Of a DNA stretch of 28,838 bases, positions 13,615-24,544 are shown piece after piece (within the stretch, counting starts at the first letter, position 1; each line of letters starts with the position of its first letter). Position numbers and translations under genes: made by a program. The DNA is from an uncultured Chitinophaga sp. (GTDB lineage: Bacteria > Bacteroidota > Bacteroidia > Chitinophagales > Chitinophagaceae). The notes under the pieces were generated by a model. The model saw only the letters and a program-made list of their open reading frames with translations. It searched no databases and was not told where the DNA came from. The DNA is taken from contig NZ_CAMLHC010000054.1 of NCBI RefSeq assembly GCF_946479755.1, positions 1 to 28,838 of the forward strand, written 5' to 3'.

Positions 13615-16600
13615 TTATTCTTCTTCGTCAAACTGGAACACTTCTTTGGAAGAGGCCAGGATGTCGTATTCTTCTTTGGAACCTACGATCATGTTTTCGA
13701 ATTCACGCAGACCAGTACCAGCCGGGATCAGGTGACCTGTAACGATATTTTCCTTCAGACCGGTCATATCGTCGATCTTACCGTTGATCGCTGCCTGAGA
13801 CAGTACTTTCGTGGTTTCCTGGAAGGATGCAGCGGAGATCCAGCTACGGGTACCGAGAGACGCTTTGGTAATACCCTGGAGCAGCGGGCTGGATGTAGCC
13901 GGTTGTGCATCACGGAATTCTACCAGTTTCTTATCGGCGCGGCGCAGCAGGGAGTTCTCTTCACGCACCTGACGCAGGGTCACGATCTGACCAGCTTTCA
14001 GGGTGGTGGACTCGCCGGCTTCGGTTACCACTTTCTTATCAAAGATCATGTCGTTCTCTTCGAAGAAGTCGAACCTGTCTTCGGTATCGCCTTCCAGGAA
14101 GCGGGTATCTCCGGGATCTTCGATGTTTACTTTGCGCATCATCTGGCGAACAATCACCTCGATGTGTTTGTCGTTGATCTTCACACCCTGTAAACGGTAT
14201 ACTTCCTGGATCTCATTTACCAGGTATTCCTGTACGGCAAACGGACCTTTAATAGCCAGGATGTCTGCAGGAGTAGTAGAACCGTCAGACAGGGAAGTAC
14301 CAGCCTTCACGAAGTCACCGTCCTGTACCAGGATGTGACGGGTCAAAGGCACCAGGTATTTCTTGATCTGACCTTCGCGGCTTTCGATGATGATCTCACG
14401 GTTACCACGTTTGATGTTACCAAAGGCTACCACACCGTCGATTTCAGAAACGATGGCAGGGTTGCTCGGGTTACGTGCTTCAAACAGCTCGGTTACACGT
14501 GGCAGACCACCGGTGATGTCTCGCAGTTTACCGATGATACGTGGTATTTTCACGATTACCTGACCAGCTCTCACATGATCACCTTCAGAGATCACGATGT
14601 GGGAACCTACCGGTAAGTTGTAAGATTTCACCTCTTTATTACCATCTACATAAATAGACGGGATCTTGTTTTTGTCTTTGGTTTCGATAACCACTTTCTC
14701 ACGGTGACCGGTTTGTTCGTCCGCCTCTTCACGGAAGGTGATACCTTCAATGATGCTGTCGAAACGGATGTTACCCGGAATTTCAGACACGATAACGGCG
14801 TTGAAGGGGTCCCAGGTACAAATCTGTTCGCCTTTGGCCACTTTCTGTCCGTCTTTCACCAGCAGGGTGGAACCGTAAGGAATGTTGTTGGTTACCAGCA
14901 GACGATCGTTTTTCACGTCCATGATACGCAACTCACCGGTACGGCCGATAACCACCTGTACTTTCTCACCTTCGTTGTTTTCGTAGGTGGTCGTACGTAA
15001 GCCATCGAACTGGATAGTACCGTCAAATTTAGCCAGGAGGCCGGATTCAACGGAAGTAGAACCCGCAACACCACCCACGTGGAACGTACGCAGTGTCAGC
15101 TGTGTACCAGGCTCACCGATGGACTGTGCAGCGATGATGCCCACAGCATCACCACGCTGTGCCGTGTAACCGGTAGCAAGGTTTTTACCGTAACATCTTA
15201 CGCACACGCCACGACGGCTTTCGCAGGTCAGTACGGAACGGATCTCTACCGTTTCGATCGCACTGGATTCAATCTTATGAGCGATATCCTCTGTGATTTC
15301 TTCACCGGCACCTACCAGCAGTTCCTCGGTATGAGGATCGAACACGTCGTGCAGGGAAGTACGGCCAAGGATACGGTCGTACAGTGTTTCGATCACCTCT
15401 TCGTTGTCTTTCAACGCAGCGGTAGCAATACCACGCAGGGTACCGCAGTCCTCTTCGTTGATTACCACGTCCTGGGCAACGTCTACCAGACGACGGGTCA
15501 GGTAACCCGCATCCGCCGTTTTCAACGCCGTATCCGCAAGACCCTTACGGGCACCGTGGGTAGAGATGAAGTATTCCAATACGTTCAGACCATCTTTAAA
15601 GTTGGACAATACCGGGTTTTCGATGATCTCGGAACCGGTAGAACCACTCTTACGCGGCTTGGCCATCAGACCCCTGATACCTGCCAGCTGTTTGATCTGC
15701 TGTTTGGAACCACGCGCACCGGAGTCAAGCATCATATATACAGAGTTGAAGCCCTGTTTGTCTGTCGCCAGCTCACGGATCAGGGTTTCTGTCACCTTGG
15801 TATCCACGCGGGACCAGATATCGATGATCTGGTTGTAACGTTCGTTGTTGGTGATCAGACCCATGTTATAGTTGTCCCAAACTTCGTCTACTTCACCGGC
15901 AGCAGCATCAATCATTTCCTGCTTAACTTCCGGAATGATCAGGTCATTGATGTTAAATGACAGACCACCACGGAACGCCATGCGGAAACCTAATTGTTTG
16001 ATGTCGTCCAGGAATTTGGCTGTTTTTGGAATATCAGTGTATTTGATGATATCACCGATGATTTCACGCAGTGATTTCTTGGTCAGCAGTGCGTTTACAT
16101 AACCTGCTTCTTTCGGTACAAACTGGTTGAACAGTACGCGGCCTACAGTTGTTTCCACGAGTTTGTTTTCCAGGTTGCCTTCAGCCGTTCTCACCGTGGT
16201 TTTCACACGGATGTGAGCGTGCAGGTCAATTCTGTCTTCGTTCAGGGCAATGATCACCTCTTCAGCAGAGTAGAACGCTTTGCCTTCACCTCTTACCACT
16301 ACATCGCCCATGGTTTTCTTACCCTTGGTGATGTAATACAGACCGAGAACCATGTCCTGGGAAGGCAGGGTGATCGGCGTACCGTTCTGCGGGTTGAGGA
16401 TGTTGTGGGAAGACAGCATCAGCAGTTGGGCTTCCAGGATGGCAGCGTTGCTCAGCGGCACGTGTACCGCCATCTGGTCACCGTCGAAGTCGGCGTTGAA
16501 CGCAGAACACACGAGCGGGTGCAGCTGGATTGCTTTACCTTCCACCAGTTTAGGCTGGAATGCCTGGATAGACAGACGGTGCAGGGTCGGAGCACGGTTT

Positions 16601-17910
16601 AACAATACCGGGTGACCTTTCAGCACGTTTTCCAGGATGTCCCAAACCACCGCTTCTTTCCGGTCCACCAGCTTTTTCGCTGATTTCACGGTTTTCACGA
16701 TGCCTCTTTCTATCAGTTTACGGATAATAAACGGTTTGAACAGCTCGGCAGCCATATCTTTCGGCAGGCCGCACTCGTGCAGTTTCAGTTCAGGGCCTAC
16801 CACGATAACGGAACGACCGGAGTAGTCCACACGTTTACCGAGGAGGTTCTGACGGAAACGGCCTTGTTTACCTTTCAGCACGTCGGAGAGGGATTTCAGT
16901 GCACGACCACCTTCCGCTTTCACCGCATTGGATTTACGGGAGTTGTCGAACAGGGAATCCACCGCTTCCTGCAGCATACGTTTTTCGTTACGCAGGATCA
17001 CTTCCGGTGCTTTAATTTCGATCAGACGTTTCAGACGGTTGTTACGAATGATCACCCTGCGGTACAGATCGTTCAGGTCAGAAGACGCGAAACGGCCACC
17101 ATCCAGCGGCACCAACGGACGCAGTTCAGGCGGTACGACAGGGATATATTGCATGACCATCCATTCAGGACGGTTTTCCACGCGGCTGTTGGCGTCACGG
17201 AAAGCTTCCACTACGCTCAGACGTTTCAGCGCTTCCGCTTTACGTTGCTGGGAAGTTTCAGTAGCGGCCTGGTTACGCAGCTGGTAAGAGAGGCTGTCCA
17301 GGTCAATACGGGCCAGCATCATTTCCACCGCTTCAGCACCCATTTTGGCAATGAACTTGTTGGGATCTTCATCCGGCAACAGCTGATTGTCTTTAGGCAG
17401 GGTATCCAGGATGTCCAGGTATTCTTCCTCTGTGAGCAGATCACCGTAGTTCATTCCTTTCTCCTGTTTCGCACCCGCCTGTATTACCACGTATCTTTCG
17501 TAGTAAACGATGGTTTCCAGCTTTTTGGAAGACATTCCCAGCAGGTAACCGATCTTGTTAGGGAGGGATTTGAAATACCATATATGTACAACGGGCACTA
17601 CCAGACGGATGTGACCCATTCTTTCACGACGTACTTTTTTCTCCGTTACTTCCACACCGCAGCGGTCGCACACGATACCCTTGTAACGGATACGTTTATA
17701 TTTTCCGCAATAGCATTCGTAATCCTTTACAGGCCCGAATATTCTTTCGCAGAACAAACCATCACGTTCCGGCTTGTAAGTACGGTAGTTGATGGTTTCT
17801 GGTTTCAGCACCTCACCGTATGAACGCTCCAGAATTACATCGGGAGAAGCCAGACTGATGGTGATGCTGTTAAAATTAGATTTAGGACGATTTTCTTTTT
17901 TGATAGCCAT
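13615..17910 (-). CDS. rpoC: RNA polymerase beta' subunit
   Basis: This 1431-residue protein has the full length for Bacteroidota beta'. The catalytic motif [12 protein letters not shown] at 472-483 holds the three aspartates that bind the active-site magnesium. The N-terminal zinc ribbon is at C66, C68, C81 and C84 (CYCGK ... CDRCG). A second zinc site is visible downstream ([15 protein letters not shown]), followed by the trigger-loop region [26 protein letters not shown]. The bridge-helix region [23 protein letters not shown] is intact. The C-terminus ends VFQFDEEE. Start ATG 17910 gives the usual [24 protein letters not shown]. It is cotranscribed with rpoB (120-base gap holding a dispersed palindrome) and ends at the terminator at 13491-13540. 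No frameshift or missing key residue is seen. Confidence 0.99.
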   Translation of the reverse strand: MAIKKENRPKSNFNSITISLASPDVILERSYGEVLKPETINYRTYKPERDGLFCERIFGPVKDYECYCGKYKRIRYKGIVCDRCGVEVTEKKVRRERMGHIRLVVPVVHIWYFKSLPNKIGYLLGMSSKKLETIVYYERYVVIQAGAKQEKGMNYGDLLTEEEYLDILDTLPKDNQLLPDEDPNKFIAKMGAEAVEMMLARIDLDSLSYQLRNQAATETSQQRKAEALKRLSVVEAFRDANSRVENRPEWMVMQYIPVVPPELRPLVPLDGGRFASSDLNDLYRRVIIRNNRLKRLIEIKAPEVILRNEKRMLQEAVDSLFDNSRKSNAVKAEGGRALKSLSDVLKGKQGRFRQNLLGKRVDYSGRSVIVVGPELKLHECGLPKDMAAELFKPFIIRKLIERGIVKTVKSAKKLVDRKEAVVWDILENVLKGHPVLLNRAPTLHRLSIQAFQPKLVEGKAIQLHPLVCSAFNADFDGDQMAVHVPLSNAAILEAQLLMLSSHNILNPQNGTPITLPSQDMVLGLYYITKGKKTMGDVVVRGEGKAFYSAEEVIIALNEDRIDLHAHIRVKTTVRTAEGNLENKLVETTVGRVLFNQFVPKEAGYVNALLTKKSLREIIGDIIKYTDIPKTAKFLDDIKQLGFRMAFRGGLSFNINDLIIPEVKQEMIDAAAGEVDEVWDNYNMGLITNNERYNQIIDIWSRVDTKVTETLIRELATDKQGFNSVYMMLDSGARGSKQQIKQLAGIRGLMAKPRKSGSTGSEIIENPVLSNFKDGLNVLEYFISTHGARKGLADTALKTADAGYLTRRLVDVAQDVVINEEDCGTLRGIATAALKDNEEVIETLYDRILGRTSLHDVFDPHTEELLVGAGEEITEDIAHKIESSAIETVEIRSVLTCESRRGVCVRCYGKNLATGYTAQRGDAVGIIAAQSIGEPGTQLTLRTFHVGGVAGSTSVESGLLAKFDGTIQFDGLRTTTYENNEGEKVQVVIGRTGELRIMDVKNDRLLVTNNIPYGSTLLVKDGQKVAKGEQICTWDPFNAVIVSEIPGNIRFDSIIEGITFREEADEQTGHREKVVIETKDKNKIPSIYVDGNKEVKSYNLPVGSHIVISEGDHVRAGQVIVKIPRIIGKLRDITGGLPRVTELFEARNPSNPAIVSEIDGVVAFGNIKRGNREIIIESREGQIKKYLVPLTRHILVQDGDFVKAGTSLSDGSTTPADILAIKGPFAVQEYLVNEIQEVYRLQGVKINDKHIEVIVRQMMRKVNIEDPGDTRFLEGDTEDRFDFFEENDMIFDKKVVTEAGESTTLKAGQIVTLRQVREENSLLRRADKKLVEFRDAQPATSSPLLQGITKASLGTRSWISAASFQETTKVLSQAAINGKIDDMTGLKENIVTGHLIPAGTGLREFENMIVGSKEEYDILASSKEVFQFDEEE

Positions 17911-18030
17911 CTGTTATTAGCTTTTAGCTGTTAGCCGTTGGTGTTAAGCCAGCGACAAAAATTTTATTCCTGCGAAATATCCAAGCTATCAGCCATTAGC
18001 CCGGGGCTAATGGCTGGTAGCTAAAAGCTC
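17911..18030. repeat. Dispersed palindromic repeat between rpoB and rpoC
   Basis: An 18-bp stem with one U-G pair (17984-18001 with 18005-18022, loop CGG) carries the core AGCCATTAGC/GCTAATGGCT. The rest of the gap has further TTAGC-type repeats (17914-17937). The same core occurs at 26848-26926. It lacks a T-tract, so it is probably not a terminator. Confidence 0.7.
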
Positions 18031-21000
18031 TTAGTCAAATTTCAGATCCAGACCCAGGCCACGCAATTCATGGATCAATACGTTGAAGGATTCAGGCACA
18101 CCGGCTTTCGGGATGTTGTCACCTTTTACGATAGATTCATATGCTTTGGCACGGCCAACGATATCATCGGATTTGATGGTAAGCAGTTCCTGCAGAATGT
18201 TGGCTGCACCGTAAGCTTCCAGTGCCCACACCTCCATCTCACCAAAACGCTGACCACCGAACTGGGCTTTACCACCCAGCGGCTGTTGCGTGATGAGGCT
18301 GTACGGTCCGATAGAACGGGCGTGCATTTTGTCGTCCACCATGTGGCTCAGTTTGAGCATGTAGATCACACCCACGGTTGCTTTCTGGTGGAAGCGGTCG
18401 CCGGTTTCACCATCATACAGATAAGTGTGGCCAAAGCTCGGCAGTCCTGCATCGGTAATATATTTGGCTATTTCTTCGGTAGTAGCACCGTCAAAGATCG
18501 GGGTAGCGAAACGTACGCCCAATTTCAGACCGGCCCAGCCCAGTACGGTTTCGTAAATCTGTCCGAGGTTCATACGGGAAGGTACGCCCAGCGGGTTCAG
18601 TACGATGTCCAGCGGTGTACCGTCTTCCAGGAACGGCATGTCTTCGTCACGCACGATCTTGGCAACGATACCCTTGTTACCGTGGCGGCCCGCCATCTTA
18701 TCCCCTACTTTCAGCTTACGTTTGCTGGCCAGGTAAACCTTCGCCAGTTTCAGTACGCCGGCAGGCAGTTCGTCACCAATGGAGATGTTGAATTTCTCAC
18801 GTTTGTAACGGCCCAGCTCTTCGTTGTACTTGATGTTGTAGTTGTGCAGCAGGGTGTTGATCTGGTCGTTGGTCACCTCGTCGGTAGTCCAGCCCAGCGG
18901 GTTCACGTTCATGAAATCAACATTCACCAGGTTCTTCTGGGAGAACTTGGAACCTTTGGAGATCAGCACTTCACCGTAAGTGTTGGTAACGCCCTGGGAC
19001 ACTTTGTCTTTCAGCAATACCAGCAGTTTGCTCATCAGCACTTCCAGCAGGTCCTCTGTATTTTTCTGGTGTATTTTCTCCAGTTTCTCGATCGCCGCTT
19101 TTTCACGGGTCTTGGAGTTTTTATCTTTCTTAGCGCGGCTGAACAGCTTCTTGTCGATCACCACGCCTTCTGTGGACGGAGGTGCTTTCAGGGAAGCGTC
19201 TTTCGCATCAGATGCCTTGTCACCGAAGATCGCTCTGAGGAGTTTTTCTTCCGGAGAAGGATCAGATTCACCACGCGGAGTGATTTTACCGATCAGGATG
19301 TCACCTTCCTTGATGTGGGCGCCCACACGGATGATACCGTTCTGGTCGAGGTCTTTGGTAGCCTCTTCGCTCACGTTCGGGATATCCGGGGTCAGTTCTT
19401 CTTCGCCCAGTTTGGTGTCACGTACTTCCAGTTCGTATTCGTCGATGTGGATGGAGGTAAAGAGGTCTTCACGTGCTACACGCTCAGAGATTACGATCGC
19501 ATCCTCAAAGTTGTAACCTTTCCATGGCATGAACGCCACTTTCATGTTACGGCCCAGCGCCAGTTCACCGCCGCGGGTAGCGTAACCTTCCGTGAGGAAG
19601 TCGCCGATTTCCACGCGCTGACCTTTCTTCACGCAAGGTCTGAGGTTGATACAGGTGCTCTGGTTCGTTTTAACGAATTTGGTCAGGTTATAGATCACCA
19701 GGTCGTCTTCGAAGCTCACCAGTTTCTGCAGCTCGTCACGCTCGTAACGAACATGGATTTCTTTGGCGTCCACGAATTCGATCACGCCCTTGCCTTCTGC
19801 AGTAATCTGCAGGCGGGAGTCGCGTGCTGCCTTTGCTTCGAGGCCGGTACCTACGATAGGCACTTCCGGGTTCAGCAGCGGCACAGCCTGACGTTGCATG
19901 TTTGATCCCATCAACGCACGGTTGGCGTCATCATGTTCGAGGAACGGAATCAAAGAAGCACTCAGACCTACGATCTGGTTAGGCGCTACGTCCATGAACT
20001 CCACTTCCTGTTTGTCCAGGATCGGGAAGTCGCCGGTTTCGCGGGATTTTACTTTATCGTTGAGGAAGTTGCCTTTGTCATCGAGCGGAGCGTTGGCCTG
20101 CGCGATCTTCACGGTATCTTCTTCTTCAGCGCTCAGGAACTCTACTTTCACCATGTCTACCTTGCCCGCGTTTACTTTACGGTAAGGTGTTTCAATGAAG
20201 CCCATTTCATTCACCTTCGCGTGTACGCAAAGGGTGGAAATCAGACCGATGTTCGGGCCTTCCGGTGTTTCGATGGTACACAGACGGCCGTAGTGGCTGT
20301 AGTGAACGTCACGCACCTCAAAGCCTGCTCTTTCACGGCTCAGACCACCGGGGCCGAGGGCGGAGATACGGCGTTTGTGCGTGATCTCAGACAGCGGGTT
20401 GGTTTGGTCGAGGAACTGTGACAGCTGGGAGGTACCGAAGAAGGAGTTGATCACGGAAGACAGGGTCCTCGCATTGATCAGGTCTACCGGCGTAAACACC
20501 TCGTTGTCGCGTACGTTCATACGTTCGCGGATGGTACGGGCCATACGGGCCAGACCTACGCCGAACTGAGCATACAGCTGTTCGCCCACGGTACGTACAC
20601 GACGGTTGCTCAGGTGATCGATATCGTCGATCTCTGCTTTACCGTTGGTGAGTTGTACCAGGTATTTGATGATGGAAATGATGTCGTCTTTCGTCAGCAC
20701 TTTCATGTCCAGCGGGGTAGACAGACCCAGTTTCCGGTTGATTTTGTAACGGCCTACGTCTCCGAGGTCATAACGTTTGTCGGAGAAGAATAATTTATCG
20801 ATGATCCCCCTTGCTGTTTCATCATCCGGCGCATCGGCACCGCGCAGCTGGCGGTAGATGTGCTGAACGGCTTCCAGCTCGGAGTTGGATGTATCCTTAT
20901 TTAATGTGTTGTAGATGATGGAGAAATCGCCGCTCACCTCTTCTTTCTGTACGAATACGCTTTTCAGACCCATATCTACAATGGTCTCGATGTTCGCTTC

Positions 21001-21840
21001 GTCCAGGATGCTGTCACGCTCGAGCATAATCTCGTTACGCTCGATGCTTACCACTTCACCGGTGTCCTCATCCACAAAGTCTTCCACCCAGCTTCTTAAA
21101 ACACGGGCAGCCAGCTTTTTGCCGGCGTATTTATCAAGACTTTTCTTGTCTGCTTTTACTTCATCAGCCATACCAAACAGCTGCAGGATGTCCTTATCGG
21201 TTTCATAACCGATGGCACGCAGCAGGGTGGTAACAGGGAACTTCTTCTTACGGTCAATGTAAGCATACATCACGTTGTTGATGTCGGTTGCAAACTCCAT
21301 CCAGGCCCCTTTGAACGGGATCACTCTTGCAGAGTAGATCTTGGTTCCGTTCGGGTGAACAGACTGACCAAAGAATACACCAGGAGAGCGGTGCAGCTGG
21401 GAAACAACTACGCGCTCAGCACCATTAATAACGAAAGTACCTCTTGGGGTCATGTAGGGAATGTTACCTAAGAACACGTCCTGCACAATTGTCTGGAAAT
21501 CCACATGCTCCTCATCATTACAGCTGAGACGCAGTTTCGCCTTCAACGGTACGGAATAGGTAAGCCCACGTTCAATACACTCCTCAATGGTATAGCGCGG
21601 AGGGTCTACGAAATAATCAAGGAACTCCAGATTGAAGATATTGCGGGTATCTGTAATCGGGAAGTTCTCCTTAAATACTTTAAAAAGGCCTTCGTTATTT
21701 CGTTTGTCTGGTGTGGTTTCTAATTGGAAGAAATCCTTGAAAGATTGGATTTGGATAGCCAACAGATCCGGTGTCTCAGTAACTTGTTTGATCTTTCCAA
21801 AATTTACTCTTTCGCTTGTTTGGGCTTTTTTTAGAGACAT
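18031..21840 (-). CDS. rpoB: RNA polymerase beta subunit
   Basis: This 1269-residue protein is full length and starts at ATG 21840 ([17 protein letters not shown]). The rifampicin-binding region reads [67 protein letters not shown]. The positions usually mutated in resistant strains (the D in FLDQ, the H in THKRR, the S in RISALG) are wild type. [14 protein letters not shown] is the conserved lysine/arginine region near the active site, and the C-terminal [38 protein letters not shown] contacts beta'. It forms the catalytic core with rpoC. It lies 219 bases after rplL, with an attenuator-like hairpin in the gap. Confidence 0.99.
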   Translation of the reverse strand: MSLKKAQTSERVNFGKIKQVTETPDLLAIQIQSFKDFFQLETTPDKRNNEGLFKVFKENFPITDTRNIFNLEFLDYFVDPPRYTIEECIERGLTYSVPLKAKLRLSCNDEEHVDFQTIVQDVFLGNIPYMTPRGTFVINGAERVVVSQLHRSPGVFFGQSVHPNGTKIYSARVIPFKGAWMEFATDINNVMYAYIDRKKKFPVTTLLRAIGYETDKDILQLFGMADEVKADKKSLDKYAGKKLAARVLRSWVEDFVDEDTGEVVSIERNEIMLERDSILDEANIETIVDMGLKSVFVQKEEVSGDFSIIYNTLNKDTSNSELEAVQHIYRQLRGADAPDDETARGIIDKLFFSDKRYDLGDVGRYKINRKLGLSTPLDMKVLTKDDIISIIKYLVQLTNGKAEIDDIDHLSNRRVRTVGEQLYAQFGVGLARMARTIRERMNVRDNEVFTPVDLINARTLSSVINSFFGTSQLSQFLDQTNPLSEITHKRRISALGPGGLSRERAGFEVRDVHYSHYGRLCTIETPEGPNIGLISTLCVHAKVNEMGFIETPYRKVNAGKVDMVKVEFLSAEEEDTVKIAQANAPLDDKGNFLNDKVKSRETGDFPILDKQEVEFMDVAPNQIVGLSASLIPFLEHDDANRALMGSNMQRQAVPLLNPEVPIVGTGLEAKAARDSRLQITAEGKGVIEFVDAKEIHVRYERDELQKLVSFEDDLVIYNLTKFVKTNQSTCINLRPCVKKGQRVEIGDFLTEGYATRGGELALGRNMKVAFMPWKGYNFEDAIVISERVAREDLFTSIHIDEYELEVRDTKLGEEELTPDIPNVSEEATKDLDQNGIIRVGAHIKEGDILIGKITPRGESDPSPEEKLLRAIFGDKASDAKDASLKAPPSTEGVVIDKKLFSRAKKDKNSKTREKAAIEKLEKIHQKNTEDLLEVLMSKLLVLLKDKVSQGVTNTYGEVLISKGSKFSQKNLVNVDFMNVNPLGWTTDEVTNDQINTLLHNYNIKYNEELGRYKREKFNISIGDELPAGVLKLAKVYLASKRKLKVGDKMAGRHGNKGIVAKIVRDEDMPFLEDGTPLDIVLNPLGVPSRMNLGQIYETVLGWAGLKLGVRFATPIFDGATTEEIAKYITDAGLPSFGHTYLYDGETGDRFHQKATVGVIYMLKLSHMVDDKMHARSIGPYSLITQQPLGGKAQFGGQRFGEMEVWALEAYGAANILQELLTIKSDDIVGRAKAYESIVKGDNIPKAGVPESFNVLIHELRGLGLDLKFD

Positions 21841-22002
21841 ATTCGAAGTTAGCAGTTATATGACTTGTAAGAATTAGGGAAATTAAGATTTCTTTGCCAA
21901 TATCCATCCTAATTTTAGATATGCCTTCTGCACATGGTCAAAGTCACCTTGGGTGATTCCCCGTTTTGACTCTCTGAAAAAGACACTTTCCCAAAGGGAA
22001 TA

Positions 22003-22033
22003 AGGCCAAAAGTACCATGGGCACTTTTGACCT
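22003..22033 (-). terminator. Hairpin between rplL and rpoB (attenuator type)
   Basis: On the minus strand an 11-bp stem (AGGTCAAAAGT with ACTTTTGGCCT, one U-G pair) follows the rplL stop. The tail is TATTCCCTTT, weak as a terminator. In E. coli a partial terminator at the same place sets the ratio of ribosomal proteins to RNA polymerase; this hairpin is a candidate for the same role. Confidence 0.5.
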
Positions 22034-22059
22034 TTAAAAGATGTATACTAAGCAAAGAA

Positions 22060-22431
22060 TTACTGAATTTCAACTTCAGCACCTGCTTCAGTCAGCTTAG
22101 CTTTCAGATCTTCAGCTTCTGCTTTGCTAACGCCTTCTTTCACAGATTTAGGAGCGCCGTCAACCAGTTCTTTCGCTTCTTTCAGACCCAGACCGGTCAG
22201 GTCTTTTACAACCTTAACAACGTTCAGTTTAGATGCACCTGCAGATTTCAGAACTACGTTGAACGCAGTTTTTTCTTCTGCAGCAGGAGCGCCGTCGCCA
22301 CCACCTGAAACTACAACAGCAGCAGCTGCTGGTTCAATGCCGTACTCGTTTTTCAGTACGTCTGCGAGTTCTTGTACTTCCTTAACAGTTAAACCTACTA
22401 ATTGTTCGGCTAATGCTTTTACGTCTGCCAT
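22060..22431 (-). CDS. rplL: 50S ribosomal protein L7/L12
   Basis: This acidic, alanine-rich 123-residue protein has a short N-terminal dimerisation domain (1-32, [32 protein letters not shown]), an A/V/G-rich hinge (about 36-53), and the C-terminal factor-binding domain ([71 protein letters not shown]). It forms the ribosomal stalk with L10 and recruits elongation factors. The start is ATG 22431, 121 bases after the rplJ stop. That gap contains several copies of an ACATTA repeat and two short GC palindromes. It is cotranscribed with rplJ. Confidence 0.99.
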   Translation of the reverse strand: MADVKALAEQLVGLTVKEVQELADVLKNEYGIEPAAAAVVVSGGGDGAPAAEEKTAFNVVLKSAGASKLNVVKVVKDLTGLGLKEAKELVDGAPKSVKEGVSKAEAEDLKAKLTEAGAEVEIQ

Positions 22432-22552
22432 TTTATAATGTTTTAATGTAATGTTTGTAATGTTTGTTAATTATATTGTGACTTGGAAGCCATAAGTTGT
22501 TGGAAACCAATGGTCCGGACCCAATGTAAGTCCAGGACCTGGAAGGTTCCGG

Positions 22553-23080
22553 TTATTCTGCAGCAGGAGCTTCTTCCACTGCGCCTTCTTTCTTGCCTTT
22601 TTCCAGCAAAGCAGCGATAACGCGTTTTGCAGGAGATTGCAGCAGACCGATAACTTCGCCGATAAGCTCGTTTTTGGTCTTGATGTTGGTCAGGGCAGTC
22701 AGCTGGTTGTCGCCGATGAAGATTTCGTCAGCTACGAATGCTGCTTTCAGTACTGGTTTTTCCAGTTTAGCGTTCGCTTTACGGAAGCTGGAGATGATCA
22801 GAGCCGGCTCTTTCGGGCTGTCAGAGAACATCAGGGCGGTTACACCGTGCAGAGAATCGAAAATACCGGCATATTTCTCGCTGTCCAGAGATTCCAGTGC
22901 TTTACGGATCAGGGTGTTTTTAGCCACCTTCATTTCCACCTGCTTGTCAAAGCAAGTCTTCCTCAGGTCGTTAACCTGCGCTACCGTTAATGATTCGGTG
23001 TTCGTGATGTAGAAGTTGTTATATTGAGAGAACTTACTTTTCAGCAGTTCGATCACTTCATTTTTTTGATCTTTATTCAT
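22553..23080 (-). CDS. rplJ: 50S ribosomal protein L10
   Basis: This 175-residue protein starts MNKDQKNEVIELLKSKFSQYNNFYITNTESLTVAQVNDLRKTCFDKQVEMKVAKNTLIRKALE, the RNA-binding domain of L10. The C-terminal helix (AKRVIAALLEKGKKEGAVEEAPAAE) is where L7/L12 dimers attach. Together they form the stalk base on 23S rRNA. In E. coli the L10-L7/L12 complex represses translation of its own mRNA; a leader hairpin of that kind is not evident in the 57 bases before the gene. Confidence 0.99.
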   Translation of the reverse strand: MNKDQKNEVIELLKSKFSQYNNFYITNTESLTVAQVNDLRKTCFDKQVEMKVAKNTLIRKALESLDSEKYAGIFDSLHGVTALMFSDSPKEPALIISSFRKANAKLEKPVLKAAFVADEIFIGDNQLTALTNIKTKNELIGEVIGLLQSPAKRVIAALLEKGKKEGAVEEAPAAE

Positions 23081-23137
23081 ATTTTACCGTTTGTAGCAAG
23101 CCCCTCCTTGCAGATAAGGCTACACACGCGTGATCAA

Positions 23138-23827
23138 TTAGTTTTGAACAGATTTAGTGTCGATGGCGATACCAGGGCTCATAGTAGAAGCCATGGACAG
23201 ACCTTTCAGGTAAGTGCCTTTTGCAGTAGCTGGTTTCAGCTTGATGATAGCATTGATCAGCTCCTGAGAGTTCTGTTCGATTTTATCAGCAGCAAAAGAT
23301 ACACGACCGATAGAAGCGTGGATGATACCAGCTTTATCTACCTTGAAGGTAATTTTACCACCTTTCACCTCGTTCACAGCAGCAGCTACGTCGTTGGTAA
23401 CAGTACCGGTTTTCGGGTTCGGCATCAGGTTGCGGGGACCCAGGATTTTACCCAGTTTACCGATTTTAGGCATGACAGCCGGAGTAGCGATGATCACATC
23501 GATCTCAGTCCAGCCAGCTTCAATCTTCTGGATAAACTCGTCCAAACCTACGAAATCAGCACCAGCTTCTTTAGCGGCAGCTTCTTTGTCAGGTGTGCAG
23601 AGCACTAAAACTTTCTTTGTTTTACCAGTACCGTGGGGAAGCGTTACGGAACCACGGATAGCCTGGTCTGCTTTCTTAGGATCAACGCCTAAGCGGATAT
23701 GTATATCGACAGAGCTGTCGAATTTAGTGCAGTTGATATCTTTTACCAGAGCAGAGGCTTCTTTCAGCGAATACGCCTTGTTTTTATCAACTTTAGCCTG
23801 CGCTACTTTTCTCTTTTTAGTTGCCAT
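23138..23827 (-). CDS. rplA: 50S ribosomal protein L1
   Basis: This 229-residue protein starts at ATG 23827 ([24 protein letters not shown]); a TTG two codons upstream is in frame but less likely. The L1 signature is present ([23 protein letters not shown]), and [12 protein letters not shown] is in the second domain. It binds the L1 stalk of 23S rRNA, and in other bacteria it represses the L11-L1 mRNA. It follows rplK by 43 bases and precedes rplJ by 57 bases. Confidence 0.99.
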   Translation of the reverse strand: MATKKRKVAQAKVDKNKAYSLKEASALVKDINCTKFDSSVDIHIRLGVDPKKADQAIRGSVTLPHGTGKTKKVLVLCTPDKEAAAKEAGADFVGLDEFIQKIEAGWTEIDVIIATPAVMPKIGKLGKILGPRNLMPNPKTGTVTNDVAAAVNEVKGGKITFKVDKAGIIHASIGRVSFAADKIEQNSQELINAIIKLKPATAKGTYLKGLSMASTMSPGIAIDTKSVQN

Positions 23828-23870
23828 TGTCAAAATGATTTAAAGTTCCTGCCTTAACAGGGTGAACCAA

Positions 23871-24314
23871 TTAGTTTTCCCAGGGAGCTTTACCTTCAAC
23901 AGTAATACCCATGCTACGAGCAGTACCAGCTACCATTTTCATAGCGCTGTTCAGTGTGAAGCAGTTCAGGTCAGGCATTTTATCCTGCGCGATAGCTTCC
24001 ACCTGTGCCCAGGTCACTTTACCCACCTTGTTACGGTTAGGCTCTTTAGAACCACCTTGAATTTTAGCAGCTTCCAGCAGCTGTACCGGTGCCGGAGGAG
24101 TCTTAATTACAAAGTCAAATGATTTGTCAGTGTAAACAGTCAGCAATACAGGCAATACTTTACCCATTTTATCCTGGGTGCGGGCATTGAACTGTTTGCA
24201 GAACTCCATGATGTTCACACCTTTGGAACCCAGTGCAGGACCAATCGGAGGTGCAGGGTTGGCCTGGCCGCCTTTCACCTGCAATTTCACGTACGTTGCG
24301 ATCTCTTTTGCCAT
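23871..24314 (-). CDS. rplK: 50S ribosomal protein L11
   Basis: This 147-residue protein starts [46 protein letters not shown], the conserved N-terminal domain including the proline-rich PPIGPALG segment contacted by thiostrepton-type antibiotics. The C-terminal RNA-binding domain ends [21 protein letters not shown]. It is the first gene of the rplKAJL-rpoBC series here and has its own promoter at 24406-24436. Confidence 0.99.
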   Translation of the reverse strand: MAKEIATYVKLQVKGGQANPAPPIGPALGSKGVNIMEFCKQFNARTQDKMGKVLPVLLTVYTDKSFDFVIKTPPAPVQLLEAAKIQGGSKEPNRNKVGKVTWAQVEAIAQDKMPDLNCFTLNSAMKMVAGTARSMGITVEGKAPWEN

Positions 24315-24405
24315 TTCTTATGTGTTTAATTTGGTTAAAACGCCCTCTGCTGTACAGAGAACTCCCAAAACTAAAAGGAACTGAAATAACCTTTTAAAGG
24401 GGATG

Positions 24406-24436
24406 CAAAGGTAAATAATAATATCAAAATGCCAAA
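24406..24436 (-). promoter_or_regulatory. Promoter of the rplKAJL-rpoBC operon
   Basis: The minus strand has TTTG (24433-24436), a spacer of 19 bases and TACCTTTG (24406-24413), a full match to the Bacteroidota -33/-7 promoter. Predicted start is near 24402, giving a leader of about 88 bases before rplK. An imperfect hairpin (AATGCCCAAA ... TTTGGCATT) overlaps the -33 region and could serve as the terminator of the gene upstream. Confidence 0.75.
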
Positions 24437-24544
24437 AAGTATTTGAATTTGGGCATTCTTTTTGCTACCAGTCACCTTTTTTTTACAAATCCATTGCATT
24501 CCCGCTAAAAAAACCTTATAATCCGGAGAAGTGCAAAAGTACAG

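Noticed and set aside
18070..19905. Long plus-strand open frame (611 codons) inside rpoB
   Set aside because: It is the antisense shadow of rpoB, whose codons give few stops on the other strand; it is rich in H, F, V and Q and matches no protein family. Similar shadows lie in rpoC (13522-14193, 16777-17823) and tuf (27170-28159).
20370..20480. Possible rifampicin-resistance changes in rpoB
   Set aside because: The differences from E. coli in the cluster (FLDQT for FMDQN) lie outside the usual resistance residues; the D, H and S positions are wild type.
22440..22545. GC palindromes (GGTCCGGACC and CCAGGTCCTGG) and ACATTA repeats between rplJ and rplL
   Set aside because: Very short self-complementary pieces and simple repeats; I could not connect them to a terminator or a known L10/L7-L12 control site.
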